Positions 21,458-34,007 of a DNA stretch of 64,000 bases are shown here, in pieces (within the stretch, counting starts at the first letter, position 1; each line of letters opens with the position of its first letter). The stretch covers positions 62,001 through 126,000 of the forward strand of contig NW_012236520.1 of the NCBI RefSeq assembly GCF_000787575.1, written 5' to 3'. The position numbers were made by a program, and so were the translations under genes. The notes under the pieces were generated by a model. That model saw nothing but the letters and a program-made list of their open reading frames with translations. It had not been told where the DNA came from and searched no databases. This DNA is from Acytostelium subglobosum LB1 (lineage: Eukaryota > Evosea > Eumycetozoa > Acytosteliales > Acytosteliaceae).

Positions 21458-22202
21458 GTTGTTTATATTAATTAAACTAGATTGATGATAGAATTATTAT
21501 TATATATGTACATTAATGATTACAATACTATACTGATCGTTTGATGATAGATATATAAATACACTCATATGATCAAACACATAGATAGATAGATAGATAC
21601 ACACTTCGATCGATGGTCAGTCAGTCATGTAATGTAATATTCATTCACACAACCAACAGTGTTAGCTTTGTTTGTTTGTTGTAATTCAGCATAAACACCA
21701 CAATCAATCGAATTACGTTTCATTGTGTTGGTTGACCCATCTTATTATTAATCTGGACACAAGATCAGGATAAAGATCTTTAATGAGGATGAATCCTTTA
21801 AACATTGTTTATCTATCATCGATCTTTGTTGATGTACTACTATAACTTTATTTTTTTCAATGTTGACTCTGCCAATTGAAAGATAAGATGGTTAAACATT
21901 AACTGCCAATCCACACTCATTCGTATCATTACCCAAAACTACAACTTACAACTGTTTGTATTAGTCAAATGATTGATTATAGGCACAGGCAATAATAAAG
22001 ATGTTTGTGTGTATCCATGAACCTTGTTGGTCATGTTGGAAACCACCACTTTGAAGAGGGGTTCGAATTGTGATTTGAGTGAACTTGCTAATCAAGTTTC
22101 ATTCACAATCAACTAGTTTCATTCATTCATTCATTTTAGTTATTACTTATTACTAACAGAGATATCAATCAATCAACATTAAACTAACTATCTACATAAC
22201 AT
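21458..22202. other. 745-base divergent spacer
   Basis: Between the RING gene and the ROK kinase gene. AT-rich, with gatagata tracts near 21583-21600 and attcattcattc near 22119-22134. No RNA gene or ORF of substance seen. Confidence 0.6.
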
Positions 22203-23376
22203 ATGATGGAATCACAATCATTCGCTGGTGTTGAGGCAGGGTAAGTTTGTTTGATTGATTGAGTGAATGAGTGATGAGTGAATGAGGGAATGATGAGTGA
22301 GTTGTTACGAGATGGTCAACTGACATGAACGACATCAAACTATTGATATATTCAATAATAATTAGTGGAACGAGCTTCACTGTGGCTATTGCAACAGGTA
22401 CACCTGGTAATATAGTGGATCGTGTATCAATCCCAACTACTACACCTGATGAGACAAGGGACAATGTGCTCGCATGGCTTAGACAGAAGAAGTTCTCGTC
22501 GTTGGGCGTTGCTTCATTCGGCCCAGTCGACTTGGACAGAGACAGCAGCACCTACGGATACATCACCACCACACCCAAGCCAGGCTGGGCCAACACCAAC
22601 ATCCTTGGCTGGTTCAACGAGTTCACCTGTCCCAAGGCATTTGACACTGATGTCAATGGTGCCGCCATCTCAGAGGCATTCCATGGTCAGCATGCACGTG
22701 GAAACATCACATCTTGCGCCTACATCACAGTGGGTACTGGTGTTGGTGTTGGTGTTGTAGTCAACTCACAGGCAGTGCATGGTCTCGTTCATCCAGAGGG
22801 TGGACATGTGTAGTAAGTAGACCAAGATTGGGCTGAGCTGGGCGGGATGGACTGGACTCTGTACTGACCCACTCAAACAACAACAGCACCAAGCTTCTTG
22901 ACGACGACCACTTTGCAGGCACATGTCCATTCCATGGCAACTGCATTGAAGGACTTGTGAGCACTGGTGCCATCTCAAAGAGACTGGGAGTCACTGCCGA
23001 CAAGCTTAACCTCATCCCAGACGATGACCCCGTGTGGAGAATCGTTGGTCACTACCTCGCTCAACTCTGCGCCAACCTCACATGCATCATCTCGCCACAT
23101 GTAATCGTCCTCGGAGGTGGAGTATTGAACAGAGAGACACTCTATCCAATCGTTCGTGAAGAGACTCTCAAGATCCTAAATGGATACATCAAGTCTGACT
23201 ATTTGACCAAGGGTAAGTTGTCCAGCCGGCTGGACATCATCAATATCAAAGACTAATGACTAATGACGCGATCCATCCCAACAGAGAACATTGACAAGTA
23301 CATTGTAAAGTCGCCATACGGTGGTCAAGCAGGTATCGTTGGTGCCATTGAACTTGGCAAGAGAGCAAGCAACTAG
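22203..23376 (+). CDS. ROK-family sugar kinase (fructokinase type)
   Basis: Four exons: 22203-22240, 22366-22812, 22887-23212 and 23285-23376, giving 300 aa. The phosphate-binding start GVEAGGTSFTVAIATG is split by the first intron. ASFGPVDLD, the catalytic region FDTDVNGAAISEAFHG, TVGTGVGVGVV and the ROK zinc motif HPEGGHV with CPFHGNCIEGLVSTGAI are all present. ROK fructokinases phosphorylate fructose or related hexoses with ATP in the cytosol. The family is mainly bacterial, but the four in-frame introns show a settled host gene. Two start Met codons occur in a row (22203 and 22206). Confidence 0.92.
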
Positions 23377-23425
23377 TGTTGTTTTCAACTTGATGCTAGG
23401 TCCGCATGCAATGAGATTCGATGCT

Positions 23426-23449
23426 ATGCGATGCGATGCGATGCGATGC
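23426..23449 (+). repeat. (ATGCG)n short tandem repeat
   Basis: About five units of ATGCG in the spacer 3' of the ROK kinase gene. Confidence 0.85.
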
Positions 23450-23529
23450 AATGAATGAAATGGAAGGAAGGTGTACATAAACAGCCGCCACTCTATATTC
23501 TGTGATTGATTGATTGATTGGCTCATTGA

Positions 23530-24420
23530 TCAGAGCAAGTTCTGACGCTCTGGTTGTGAATAGTGGAAGTCGATCTTCATCTTGAACTGATCAAACTCAT
23601 AGTAGTAGCTCACAAAGTAGATGAACTGAGTGACAGCGCACAGTATCTCAAACAGTGCAGACATGTCTTGGTTGATAGCCGACGTGAAGAATTGGAGAAT
23701 GAAGTCTGTTGTGTGGATATGCGTGTTGTCAATGAATGATTGATTCGCATCGCATGGTCATCAACAAACTGGCCCAGAGTGATACATACATGGAAGGAAG
23801 AAAAGTATACAAAGAGCGCATATGATGACACGGATGGTCATGACTCGACCGGGATTGGCGTGAACATTGAGGTCAAGGATGGTTTGTAGACAGATGTATA
23901 CCATGCCACCAATGAAGTAGATGGAGGCAAAGACCATATGTGCCCAGGGTGCGTTCGAGTATTGGAATGAGACGACACCGGTCAGAGCGACTGAGAAGAT
24001 GAGTCCAATGGCCAATGCTGCTCGATTATATCTTATCTTTCGTTGATCGGTCCAATAAGATTGCCATGATGTGACGTACGGGCAGTTGCTAATATTGAAC
24101 CTTGTGATTGAGTACTTGACAAACACAATGAATATCATTACAAATGATGTTATCGCCAGTCCAAATGTACCAATGCAACTCTCTATGATTGTGGAGGCAC
24201 GAGGGGAGGTGAGGTGAGGCGAGGTGAGTTAGTGATTGATTGATTGATTGATAGAGTGAGTGAGTGAGACAGAGCGCATACCTGGAGGGAGATTGATTGA
24301 CTCTGAGATGTAGGGAATGCGTTGTTCTTGATGGCCATTGACACTGTTCAATGTGTAGGTGACGATCAAAGTGATGATGGGCACGATAGATATGAACACC
24401 AAAGGATATTTCAACTCCAT
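23530..24420 (-). CDS. Frag1/DRAM/Sfk1-family membrane protein
   Basis: Three exons: 24420-24282, 24182-23790 and 23705-23530, giving 235 aa with about six membrane segments (for example PLVFISIVPIITLIVTYTL, ALAIGLIFSVALTGVVSF). RIPYISESINLPP, ESCIGTFGLAITSFVM and the NAPWAHMVFASIYFIGG segment match the family that includes DRAM (lysosomal, autophagy), Sfk1 and PGAP2/Frag1. An upstream in-frame Met exists at 24453, but starting at MELKYP puts the first hydrophobic helix at the usual distance. Location in an endolysosomal or plasma membrane is inferred. Confidence 0.85.
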
Positions 24421-24592
24421 CCTTTTACTCTGATTAGATAGGTATAGTGACACGTATAAAGGTAATCGGTATTATTTATATATAACACTTATTACTTCAA
24501 CAACTTGTTTGAATGATTGATTCGACTTGTCGATTGAAATAATTGTGTGGGGTGATGAAAGTTCTGACGATCCTAAATCATTCATTGTTTGT

Positions 24593-26667
24593 TTATTTAC
24601 CAACTTTGTTGTATCCAAATCTCATTGAATGGAATGAAAGTCTATCATCATTTGATAATTGATATCTATTTTGATGTTGTCTAATCACTTCTATACCGTT
24701 GACTTGATCAACCATTTTGAAATATATAGTACTTTGTTTATCATCATCTACTTCCAATCCTATTCTAATAATCTCAACCAAGGGAAATGCAATAGCTACT
24801 GATTCAACAATATAAGATTTTAGATTAAGTGGTCTTCTATGGTGATATTTAGGAATGGTAACTTTGATTGACAATGATTTGAGACGCCTTTTAGCTTGAG
24901 TTAAAGCCATGATTACCCCAAGAGGTATCTCCTTATGAACTACAAGGTGGAAACTGCTTGCATATGCTTCCTCTAATATCAAATAATGTTTCAAAGAGTA
25001 TATCTTCAAATGTGTAAGTTTCTCAGAGAGTGAAAGGTCCTCGGTAAATTCTTTGGAGGGCTTTCCAAGTGTCAAACGTTTGAGTGATGATGGAAGCATA
25101 CTTCCAATTAACGGTGTCTTGAAATGATCTGGTAGTACTAGTTCTGTCAAAGTATCTGGTAACTGATAGTCAAAGGTTGCGTGCTGTGATCCAATTCGTA
25201 AATATTCAATGGTAGAGGGTATCATATAAGTGATGTTTTCTTCAGAGTTTATGATTATTCTTCTCAAACCTTTGGGATATACTAAGTCTGGATCATCCAT
25301 TTTAAGTGGGTAAACACAATCTACTCTCATTGTAGAAAGGGAGGTCGGTAACACTCCCGGTGGAATCTTTTGTTGATAATTATAACCAAGTTGAATGAAT
25401 GTTATTGAGTTTGGAAGACTATCTGGTAGGAATACTTGATTAAATTTATCTCCAAAGATAACTAATTGAAGTGAAGTAGGTAATAACCCTGGTGGAATTA
25501 CTATGTTATATTGTGGACAAAAAGTAAAAGATTCTAGAGATGAAGGAAATGCTCCAGGAATGAGTTTCAGATGATAATTTCCTAGGTCCAAAGAAGTGAT
25601 TGAAGATGGAAGTAAGCCAGGTGTGATTGGATGTGAATACTCATCAAGGGTTAATTCAGTGAGGGTCTCAGGAATTGAATCAATCTCAATGGATTCACTG
25701 GGTAAACTAATAGATAACTCTTTAAGAGTATTGGGAAAGGTTCGACTATTGATTGGAAATTTGTAATAACCAAGGAGTGTTAAACTCTCGAGCTTTGATG
25801 GTAATATTTCTGCTTGTATCTCATTTTTATAGTTTCCAATGACTAGATTCTTAAGTGATTGAGGAAATATTCCTTTAAGGAAAGGAAAATTATAATCATA
25901 ATGAAGTTTTAGATTTGTTAAATTATTTGGTAATGATCCAGGAACAATAAAATCATGTGGTACAACATATTCATCACAGCTATTGTTAATAATTAGAGAA
26001 ATTAAAGATAGGGGCAGAGATCTAGGAATGATTTTCCTAACATAATTATTAAATGTCAACTTTAAAAGAGAGGAGGGAAGAGCTCCAACTAAAATATCTT
26101 GATTAAAATTGACTCCAAATGTGAGAGTTGTTATAGAATTTGGAAGATTGCCTTGTGTAATTACTTGATTGAAATCTGAACCAAATTTCAAAACTGTAAG
26201 AGATCTAGGGAGAGATATCAATGAATTGGGAGTAATGATTGATTCGCAGAGTTCTGAAGTGCATTTGTCTAATTTCTGGTTGAAGTCATCACCAAACTCT
26301 AATATGTCAAAGTAGAGGGAAATGATTTTGGTAATTCTTTATCTATCAGACTCATCTTTGAAATTGGAGGATAAAGTGAATTGATCTGTTCTATCTCCTC
26401 TTTGTTCAATAATGGTGTATTTATATTAAATAGTATGTTGAGCCTAACTTTGTTAATAATTTTGAATAGTCTTTTACATGTGAATAATAGAGAGATTATG
26501 TCCAATAGTCTATTATCGATATGTCGGATAACATAACAAATTAGAAGTGTTGACAAATTATTAATTGAGGTAGATGATGACGATGATGATAATGGTTCTG
26601 TTGCTTTCTTTGGGTTATAATCACCATAATCATATTCATTATCTTTATGATTAAGTTTGTACTCCAT
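24593..26667 (-). CDS. FNIP-repeat (leucine-rich-like) protein with one frame break
   Basis: Two overlapping-neighbour frames, 26667-26299 and 26300-24593, read as one protein of about 690 aa apart from one missing base near 26297. Where the frame breaks, the expected repeat TYLEFGDDFNQ is split as TAT TAG AG. Residues 30-80 look like an F-box-type region (ICYVIRHIDNRLLDIISLLFTCKRLFKII). The rest is more than fifteen FNIP/IP22 repeats of about 22-24 residues with the core LPNSITTLTFGVNFNQ. FNIP proteins are a large dictyostelid family, often joined to F-box domains, with presumed substrate-binding roles in ubiquitin ligases. Very AT-rich compared with neighbours. Frame break: sequencing error or young pseudogene. 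Confidence 0.8.
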
Positions 26668-26776
26668 CTTTTCAATATCTCTTTATATCCACTCAGAGCA
26701 GAAAATGAAGTGAGAGGATATTTAAAAGATGTATATTCATTAATTCACTCACCAGATCTGGTGTATTTCTAATAAA

Positions 26777-29011
26777 TCATTTATTGGTATTCCACTTTAT
26801 TCGAATAAATCCCAATTTAATGAGAACAAAGATCCAGATAACAGATTGAATAAACCATTTAACCAAGATGTCTGGCCTAAGTTCGAAAATCTTGGTGCGC
26901 TCGATTGTTGAAACAATGGATTGTTGATCAACATCGTTTGTTTTGATCGTCTGAATATTATCGCGACATAACTTGATCACACGATGATTGGCCTTTTTAT
27001 AACCAACTTGAAGTATTGAGCCAAGTGTATTCAATCGTAGTGGTACCGGCTGATTGGTGAATGTCGATGAGTTGAAGTGGTACTCCAATGAATTCCAGGC
27101 ATTATATTTGGCGCACGATAGTAGAATCTCGAATGAAGGACTCCACTGTCCAATATTATCCATTTCTTTTTCAAATCGTTGTTGAATGAATTCTATAATC
27201 TCTGGTTTGTCCTCAATGATTGCTTGGTTAAGTATCCTCATCAATGCTGGGTCATAATCGTCATCACGATCAATTAGTTGCTCGGGAGTGAATAGGTTGA
27301 GCACATGCTCAAGCACTTCCAAATGGGGATTGGCCACGGCCCATTCACATATGGTGATGTCTTTTCGAACACTGTCCATATGATCTAGTAAGAATGTAAT
27401 GTCTTCCAATGATTGGGTGCCTACAATAGTGAAGGCAGCCTCCTTGACAATATCTCTTTCGATATATGATCGATCAATGCGTTGGAATATCAATGACATT
27501 GTCTCGCGACATCCTTCTTTCATCGCTTTGATAGGAAGAGCATCGTCATTGTAGTCGGCACGAAAATTCTTTTGGAGGAGCTGCATTACTGACGCAGAGT
27601 AGCCGGCTGCCGACTTCATGGTGTCATTCAATTTTTTTGGTCGATGCACATTGTTGTTCACGATGAACTGGCATACAATGTCGGCGGTGATGTTGCTTCC
27701 TGGCTTGCCCACCGCCCTCACCATGTTGATCAGTGACTTATTATTATGATTGTATTCTACTCCTTTGAGAGGATTTGATATCAGTAATGCCATGGACTTT
27801 GTCATTGTTCTACATGTCTCTGCGTCCAAGTTATAGTTCTGTTTAATTGTTGCCGACTTGAATGATTCCAAGTCATTGTTACGAATGGCTGCCAATGGAG
27901 TGATGAGAAGTTTGGCTTGGTCCACATCCAATATGTCTAGGTCTTGGCCCATCACCAATAGGTCGCGTAGCAGTTCTTCGCAAATTCTGGTGATGTGACC
28001 ATTTCCAACGTGATACTTGTAGAGGTGTTTGATGAATGATTCGTGACTACTGTCAGCTGCCTCATTGATCGTAGCTCTGATGTCCATCCGATCATTTTGA
28101 TCCACCAGTCGTATATTGAATAGTGCATCAAACATAGCAATGTTGTCATTCTTGGCACACCTCCAGAGTAGCCAATAATAACTCATATCGTTGGGGTGGT
28201 CGTCGCTAGACAGAAGCTGCTGAAACTTTGGTGATGGCATGCTATCCAGTATATATTGAACACTGCCCAGCATGTTGCAATGGACCGAGCGTGATAGTAT
28301 CGCTTTCCAAAGTTTGGTGAGAACAAACAGGCAGTTGAACTCTTCGTGAAGCACCTTGAGCATGTCAACACTGATGCCACCACGTCTCTTGAACTTGATG
28401 TCGTTGTCGTTGTCGTTGTCGGTGAGCAAACTGTTGGAATCCTCATTGATGGGGAGATGCTTGAGCAGCAAACGCACAAAGTCCAAATTGCCAGAGTCTA
28501 CGGCCAGGGGAAGTACCGACACCATTCCCTTGGCAAACGACGAGTGGACCATGAGGTTGAGGCAGGACTGGAGTATGTGCACGTTGCCATGCTTGACGTA
28601 GCCAGGTGAGTCAGTACGCTCTATGGAATAGAATGTTCTTGGACGCTTGTTGATGAGATGATCGCATGCCTCTGTATTGTTCATATGTGATGCTGACATC
28701 AACAGTCTGTCGTTGATCGGGTAGCCTGATGAAACGCTGTCGAATCCTTTAATGAACATATCCGTGGCATTATATCTCAACATATCAAATAGGCTCATAT
28801 TGATTAGTTCTGAGCCTTTGACCGCTGATTCTATACCACAAGGTATGTCATTGTTGTTAATGTCATACTCAAAGTATATATTTGATGATGATGATAGTGA
28901 TGTTAACTTTATCCATCTCTTATGAATGTCGCTAACATATCGAAATATCGTATTAACCAACAAGTGATTATGGAACACTCTGTTGATACAACTAGTATCT
29001 CTTTGTTTCAT
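26777..29011 (-). CDS. Dictyostelid ankyrin-type repeat protein
   Basis: Single exon, about 744 aa from the Met at 29011; an in-frame Met at 29074 precedes it, but the extra residues come from a simple ATTC repeat. The N-terminus (VFHNHLLVNTIFRYVSDIHKRW) is the F-box-like lead typical of this dictyostelid family. Degenerate ankyrin-like helical repeats follow (ILQSCLNLMVHSSFAKG, VLPLAVDSGNLDFVRLLLKHLP, CAKNDNIAMFDALFNI). The C-terminus ends in a hydrophobic stretch (WFIQSVIWIFVLIKLGFI) that could be a tail anchor. Large paralogous families of such genes are common in dictyostelids; function is unknown. It neighbours the FNIP gene in the same orientation. Confidence 0.75.
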   Translation of the reverse strand: MKQRDTSCINRVFHNHLLVNTIFRYVSDIHKRWIKLTSLSSSSNIYFEYDINNNDIPCGIESAVKGSELINMSLFDMLRYNATDMFIKGFDSVSSGYPINDRLLMSASHMNNTEACDHLINKRPRTFYSIERTDSPGYVKHGNVHILQSCLNLMVHSSFAKGMVSVLPLAVDSGNLDFVRLLLKHLPINEDSNSLLTDNDNDNDIKFKRRGGISVDMLKVLHEEFNCLFVLTKLWKAILSRSVHCNMLGSVQYILDSMPSPKFQQLLSSDDHPNDMSYYWLLWRCAKNDNIAMFDALFNIRLVDQNDRMDIRATINEAADSSHESFIKHLYKYHVGNGHITRICEELLRDLLVMGQDLDILDVDQAKLLITPLAAIRNNDLESFKSATIKQNYNLDAETCRTMTKSMALLISNPLKGVEYNHNNKSLINMVRAVGKPGSNITADIVCQFIVNNNVHRPKKLNDTMKSAAGYSASVMQLLQKNFRADYNDDALPIKAMKEGCRETMSLIFQRIDRSYIERDIVKEAAFTIVGTQSLEDITFLLDHMDSVRKDITICEWAVANPHLEVLEHVLNLFTPEQLIDRDDDYDPALMRILNQAIIEDKPEIIEFIQQRFEKEMDNIGQWSPSFEILLSCAKYNAWNSLEYHFNSSTFTNQPVPLRLNTLGSILQVGYKKANHRVIKLCRDNIQTIKTNDVDQQSIVSTIERTKIFELRPDILVKWFIQSVIWIFVLIKLGFIRIKWNTNK

Positions 29012-29114
29012 ATTTGTCTTGAAGATGAATGAATGAATGATTGACGCAATCTTTGACTCACTCACCTCATTCATTCATTCATTCTTTCTTTATTATTAAT
29101 ATTGATTGAGGAGG

Positions 29115-30076
29115 TCACATCCTACAGATGACATAGTAGTGAGGTATAGTAATGTCAACGATATGGTTAACATCGCTTGTGTTGAATGCAGTCAACAGTC
29201 GCTGTTTGATCTCTGGCAAAATATCAGAATTGCTCTGCAAGTACTTGTTGTATCCAGACCATGTACTATAAACTCCAAGTAACTGTGCAATGCTTACTTT
29301 ACGCTATATTATCATTGTTGGTTGTTGTGATGTCAGTTAGCTGAGTAGTGTGTCGCCGGCGATGTTTACCGTAACATACCTCCAACAGTAATTCACCTCT
29401 AACGGTGTTTTCAAATGGTGGCACAATGTCAATGTACTTCCTATCGATGAGGTATCTGTTTGGTGCCCAGTATGGTGCAAGTATGTTGTCATACAACTAT
29501 GTGAATGAATGAACGAATGAATGAACGAGTCAGTTAGTGAATGAATGAATGTAACCCATCTGCCGACAGAGGTGTAGCACTTACATCAATGTTGATAGCT
29601 TGAGCATCAGGGTTGGCAAACTGATTGATGTTGTAGGTGAAGAAGGCAAGTACACCATTGGGCTTAAGGAGACGTCTGCACTCTTCAAAGAACTTGGGCA
29701 AGTCGAACCAATGAATGGCAGTGGCAACCGTGATCAAGTCGACAGAGTGATCTTGTTGATGATCTATCTTCTCAGCGGGTGACGAACGATACTCTACGTT
29801 GGGGGCGGGCATTGCGTTGGCCAGCTGGCCCGGTGATGGATCGAATCCAATCACACGTTTGACCATTGATGCCAACTGAACGGTCCACTGACCACTTCCA
29901 CATCCAATATCAAGTGCCAAATCCTTATCAGTATGTTCAATACTCTTCTTTATAATCTCGTACAACTCCTCTGGATAAGGTGGTCTGAATGTGCGGTACT
30001 TGTCTCCAACAACACCAAAGTGGTCCTTGAAGCCAACATCTACAATAGTAGGTGGATTGATAATAGGTGATGACAT
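29115..30076 (-). CDS. SAM-dependent methyltransferase (type 11)
   Basis: Three exons: 30076-29585, 29496-29380 and 29303-29115, giving 265 aa. SAM-binding motif I is LALDIGCGSGQW, followed by VIGFDPSPGQL, VDLITVATAIHWFDLPKF and RRLLKPNGVLAFFTY. FKDHFGVVGDKYRTFRPPYP near the N-terminus and the HWFD motif place it with the trans-aconitate/ubiquinone-like group that includes yeast YHR209W-type (Crg1) enzymes. Substrate unknown; cytosolic, small-molecule methylation inferred. The start at MSSPII was chosen over an upstream Met at 30106 that lies in simple repeats. Confidence 0.88.
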
Positions 30077-30417
30077 TGATTGATTGAGTATGTATCTGTA
30101 CAACAAATAATAAGTGGATTATTAATGAATGAAGTCACTCAAGCACATATAAATATCTTGATCAAATGGGGCACACGGGTGCCCTGGTACTCAATCAACC
30201 AATCAATCTAACCCCATCAATTACCATTTATGGTATTTTGATCAACTAATTCGTCATGACGATCAAGTTCAATTCAATTTCAAATATATGACATATGTAT
30301 TGTTTGTTGTTCAATACCGGCTATTTAGCTAGATAGAAGTGTTTGTTGGGGATATAACCTTGATGATGCTTGATGCTTCGATACAACCCGCTTGGACTCT
30401 TGGACGGAAGGAGGTAG
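30077..30417. other. Tandem spacer, no gene seen
   Basis: Lies between the methyltransferase start and the E1 stop, both on the minus strand. AT-rich; holds the promoter of the methyltransferase gene. Confidence 0.55.
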
Positions 30418-33400
30418 CTATTGCAACAGGAAACGAACGGGTGGGCCTTTGACATCCTCACCATTGTCCGAAAACAGAACAAAGAGATCAATATACTTCT
30501 TGCCTTCAAGATCCTCCAACAACTGTTTCAATCTAGATTATATATATATAAAATGATGGGGCAAGCAACAGACAGTTCCTGATCAGTACATTGATGGTGA
30601 CGATCGTCGGTCGTTGTGTCACAAGGTGACATGTGATGTTGGTCATCAACTTACGGAATAGATAGTCTTCTTCGATGGAATGGAAGTGCAGCCATGAACA
30701 CCAATGCAGAGTTCTGATATATTCCTGATACCTTCAATCCATACTTGTCGTTGAAGCTATAAAGTTGATGGATGGACGTATGGATGGACGTAAGAAGGTT
30801 AGATAGGGCATGATCATGAGTCGCCAGACCATTCAATCAATCACATACAATTGGATAAACTCCTCAACGGTAATGTTGCTGTTTTCAATCTCCCATTTGT
30901 CCCAGAGTGTGCAGGAGACGGTGTTGGTCACCTTGATCTTGGGCGCGGCACCTGGCTCACAGAGTGAGAAGTATGGTAGCGCCAGGTTGAGGAAGCAGTT
31001 CTTGTAGGGCTCCAGACCAGCATGCTTGCATAGGACCTTGATCATTTCGAGCGACACTAGACCAGAGACTACACTTGTGGTTGTAGCGATTGCCGGTATG
31101 ATCTTGCCGGCGATCAGCTTCACCTTGAACCTGTCGACCTCGGTGATCGTGTAGACGCGGGCTCTCATGTTGGACGCTGCCGTGATGAAGTCGATGTGAT
31201 GGTTGCGATCGTCGTCCTTCTCAAAGTCCTGTGGCGCCAGCGACATTGACTTGGTCCAGTGCTCCGACGCCTTGAGTGTCTTGAGCTTCTGTTCCAGCGA
31301 CTTGGTGAGCTCGATGAATTGCTCGTAGGAGAATGTCTCGACGGGTGCCTGTGCCTTCTCGTCCGATATGATCACCTTGTTCTTTGGCTTGAATGGTGGG
31401 AGTGTGACGCCATTAACAAACTCATACACGAGCTTGTCCGCGTTCTCTGGCACCTGAATGCCAAAGATGTTTGCCCAAAGATAAGCAGCCTGCTTTACAA
31501 AGTTGATATGTCCATCATCATCCCTACTGAACTGTTGTGTTGTAGGTGGTCTCTTTGGAAGAGTCCAGAATGGTACTATGTGTTGGGATGGCGAGGGAGA
31601 GGGTGAGTAAGGGGTCCATGGTCCCAGAGTACATGAGCTACATACCTCCTTCCTTAGTCTTGAGATCCAGTGGATATGATCGCAAGAGATGCAGGACATT
31701 GTGATTGTACAGCTTCTCAAACTTGGTCCTGGCAAAGGTGATGCAGTCTTCGAATCGATGTGGGAACACCTCCAACAGCTTGGAGAGTGAGCGACAGAGG
31801 GCGATCTTGTTGTTGGTCTGTGAGTTTAGCAGCTTCTCAATGTAGTCATCCTCGGTGATGAACTTGTCAAGCTCGGCAGGGTTGATGCAGAACAGCTTCT
31901 CAAACTTGTCTCGCGACCATTGTATACAGTGATCAATGTTGGATGGGAATGACTTGAGTGTGCAGAATGGCGTCTGTTTCTCGTTGGGGTCCTTCTGGGA
32001 CGAGTAGGATTCGGTGAGGTTTGGTAGAATGACTTGGACGTGGCCCTTGGTGCCTAGTGTGCCAGACTCGAGCAATGGTCTTTTGTTGGCCACGCACTTT
32101 GAGTCGACATAGACACGAGCTTCCACATTGTCCAATGCACTAACTACCAAGTCCAATCCTTGATAAAACTCAATAGTATATATGTTCTCAGAGTTTGGCT
32201 CCACCTTGTTCTGATGAGCATCAATATTGATTCTCTCATTCATTGCTCTTGCTGCATTGGCTGCGGTCTTTGACTTGGGGCTCTGGTGATGGGGTGGGAT
32301 TAGTCCATGTCCAATCAATCATCGATCAATCAAAAACATACATTGATATCCTTGTTTCTAAATAGGAACTGCCTGTTGAGGTTCGACTTCTCAATGAGGT
32401 CATTGTCAGTGATGGTGATCAATCCATTGTTGCCACAGCCAACACTAAGCAGGGCGTAGTTCTTGATCATCTCGCATCCAATTGCACCAGAGCCAACCAT
32501 GAATAGCTTTGACTGCTCGAGCGTACGACATGCATTGTGACCCAGTGCCACGATCTGTGCAGCCAGACGCTTTGAGTTCAGACCATCCAGTGTGGCGGCC
32601 CAATTGCCAGCGGCGCTGGTCGCTCTCTCCTCCTCTGTCTTGTCATACAGCTCCAGTGCATCAATGTACAACCACTGTCTCAGTGGCGTGAACTTTCCAG
32701 TCAATGACTTCAATGCTTCCTGAGCAGTGAATCCTCCAAGTATCGCCGATATCGGACATATATTGCCACGTGATGTAAAGCATAGCTTCCTCATGATGCC
32801 CTCATCAATCGATGTGACAAACTAATGTGATGTGACCGATCGAGTTAGTATGAGTGAGTGAGTGATTGATTGAACACATTACCTTGTATTGCTCGTTGAC
32901 TGCGTTGACTATGGTAACAAGCTGTTGCCAGTCATCAGTGTTGTAGGGTCGTGGATATGATCCATTCTTTTCCTTGAATGTGCCAAGTGCTTGTCTTCCA
33001 AGATGTAGCATGGTTGGGTCCTTCATCAAGTCAAACTCTAGGAACGCCGGTGATCCAATCGATTGTCTAAGTGGTTTCTGTGATGTATAGGCAATAAGGG
33101 TCAGTAACCTAAGCACATCTCCAGTCATCCTCTCTCTCTCCCTCTCGAAACAACATACGAATGATAATGATGTAGGAGCCTTGACATCAGAGACGATGCC
33201 ACCTCGAGTATATGTTTGATAGGATGATGTGTCGCAGTCGATGGAGAAGCTGTTTGGATTGATGACGGTGACTTTGTATGTTTGACCGTTGAGTTCATCC
33301 ATGCCCTCGACTTCACGGAAGCGTATGTGATCGTCGTTCTCCAGACCGTGGATGTGTCCCTCCATGCAGGACACGGTGGCTGGATTGCCATTGGTGATGC

Positions 33401-34007
33401 TGGCCACGAATGTCTCTTTGATCTCCTCGCCATTCTTGTCATAGACGATGAAGTCATCGCCAAAGTCTGCAAAGACCCAGCCAAACAGGCCGGCGCTGCT
33501 GGCGACCAAGAAGTGAATGCCATTGACGTGACAATAGTCGTTGATGGCCAGCTGATGCTCCAGACTGCAACAGTCGGTGAGTATGACGCACTTGAATGGT
33601 TTGAGGGATGTGAGGTCGGCGACAATGTCTTGGAATGGTGTTGTGATCGCCGACACCTTGACGTAGGGATTGAGCTCGGCCAGACGAGGCAGTGTCACCG
33701 ACGCTCGATTGCGACCGATATCGGCGGCGTCGATATAGAACTGTGTGGCGAGATCGTCTTCCGAGGCGAGGGAGACATCGTGGATGGTGATCTCCTTGAC
33801 ACCGGCCAATATAATGTTCTTGGCAGTCTCTACACCTACACCGCCCATGCCACTGATCAATACATTTGCTCCACTCTTTGCCAGACGTGACATTGCAAAG
33901 TCACCCAACACATATCTCTGTCTACTATACAATGAATCATCCAAAGTATAGTCTCTAAATGTCATCACATCATTTGTACTATCTGAATTGGTCATGTCAA
34001 CGTCCAT
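30418..34007 (-). CDS. uba1: Ubiquitin-activating enzyme E1 (Uba1)
   Basis: Seven exons: 34007-33159, 33077-32883, 32821-32342, 32282-31646, 31575-30849, 30756-30655 and 30532-30418, giving 1034 aa, the normal E1 length. The inactive adenylation half begins SRQRYVLGDFAMSRLAKSGANV with SGMGGVGVETAKN. The active half has MVGSGAIGCEMIKNYAL and DLIEKSNLNRQFLFR. The catalytic cysteine is in TPFCTLKSFP. The ubiquitin-fold domain ends GEDVKGPPVRFLLQ in the last exon. E1 adenylates ubiquitin, takes it as a thioester and passes it to E2 enzymes in cytosol and nucleus. All splice joins keep frame; the C-terminal two exons are short and were placed by family match. Confidence 0.95.

Noticed and set aside
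22203-23376. ROK kinase as a recent bacterial transfer
   Set aside because: Four normal host introns and host-like codon use point to an old resident gene.
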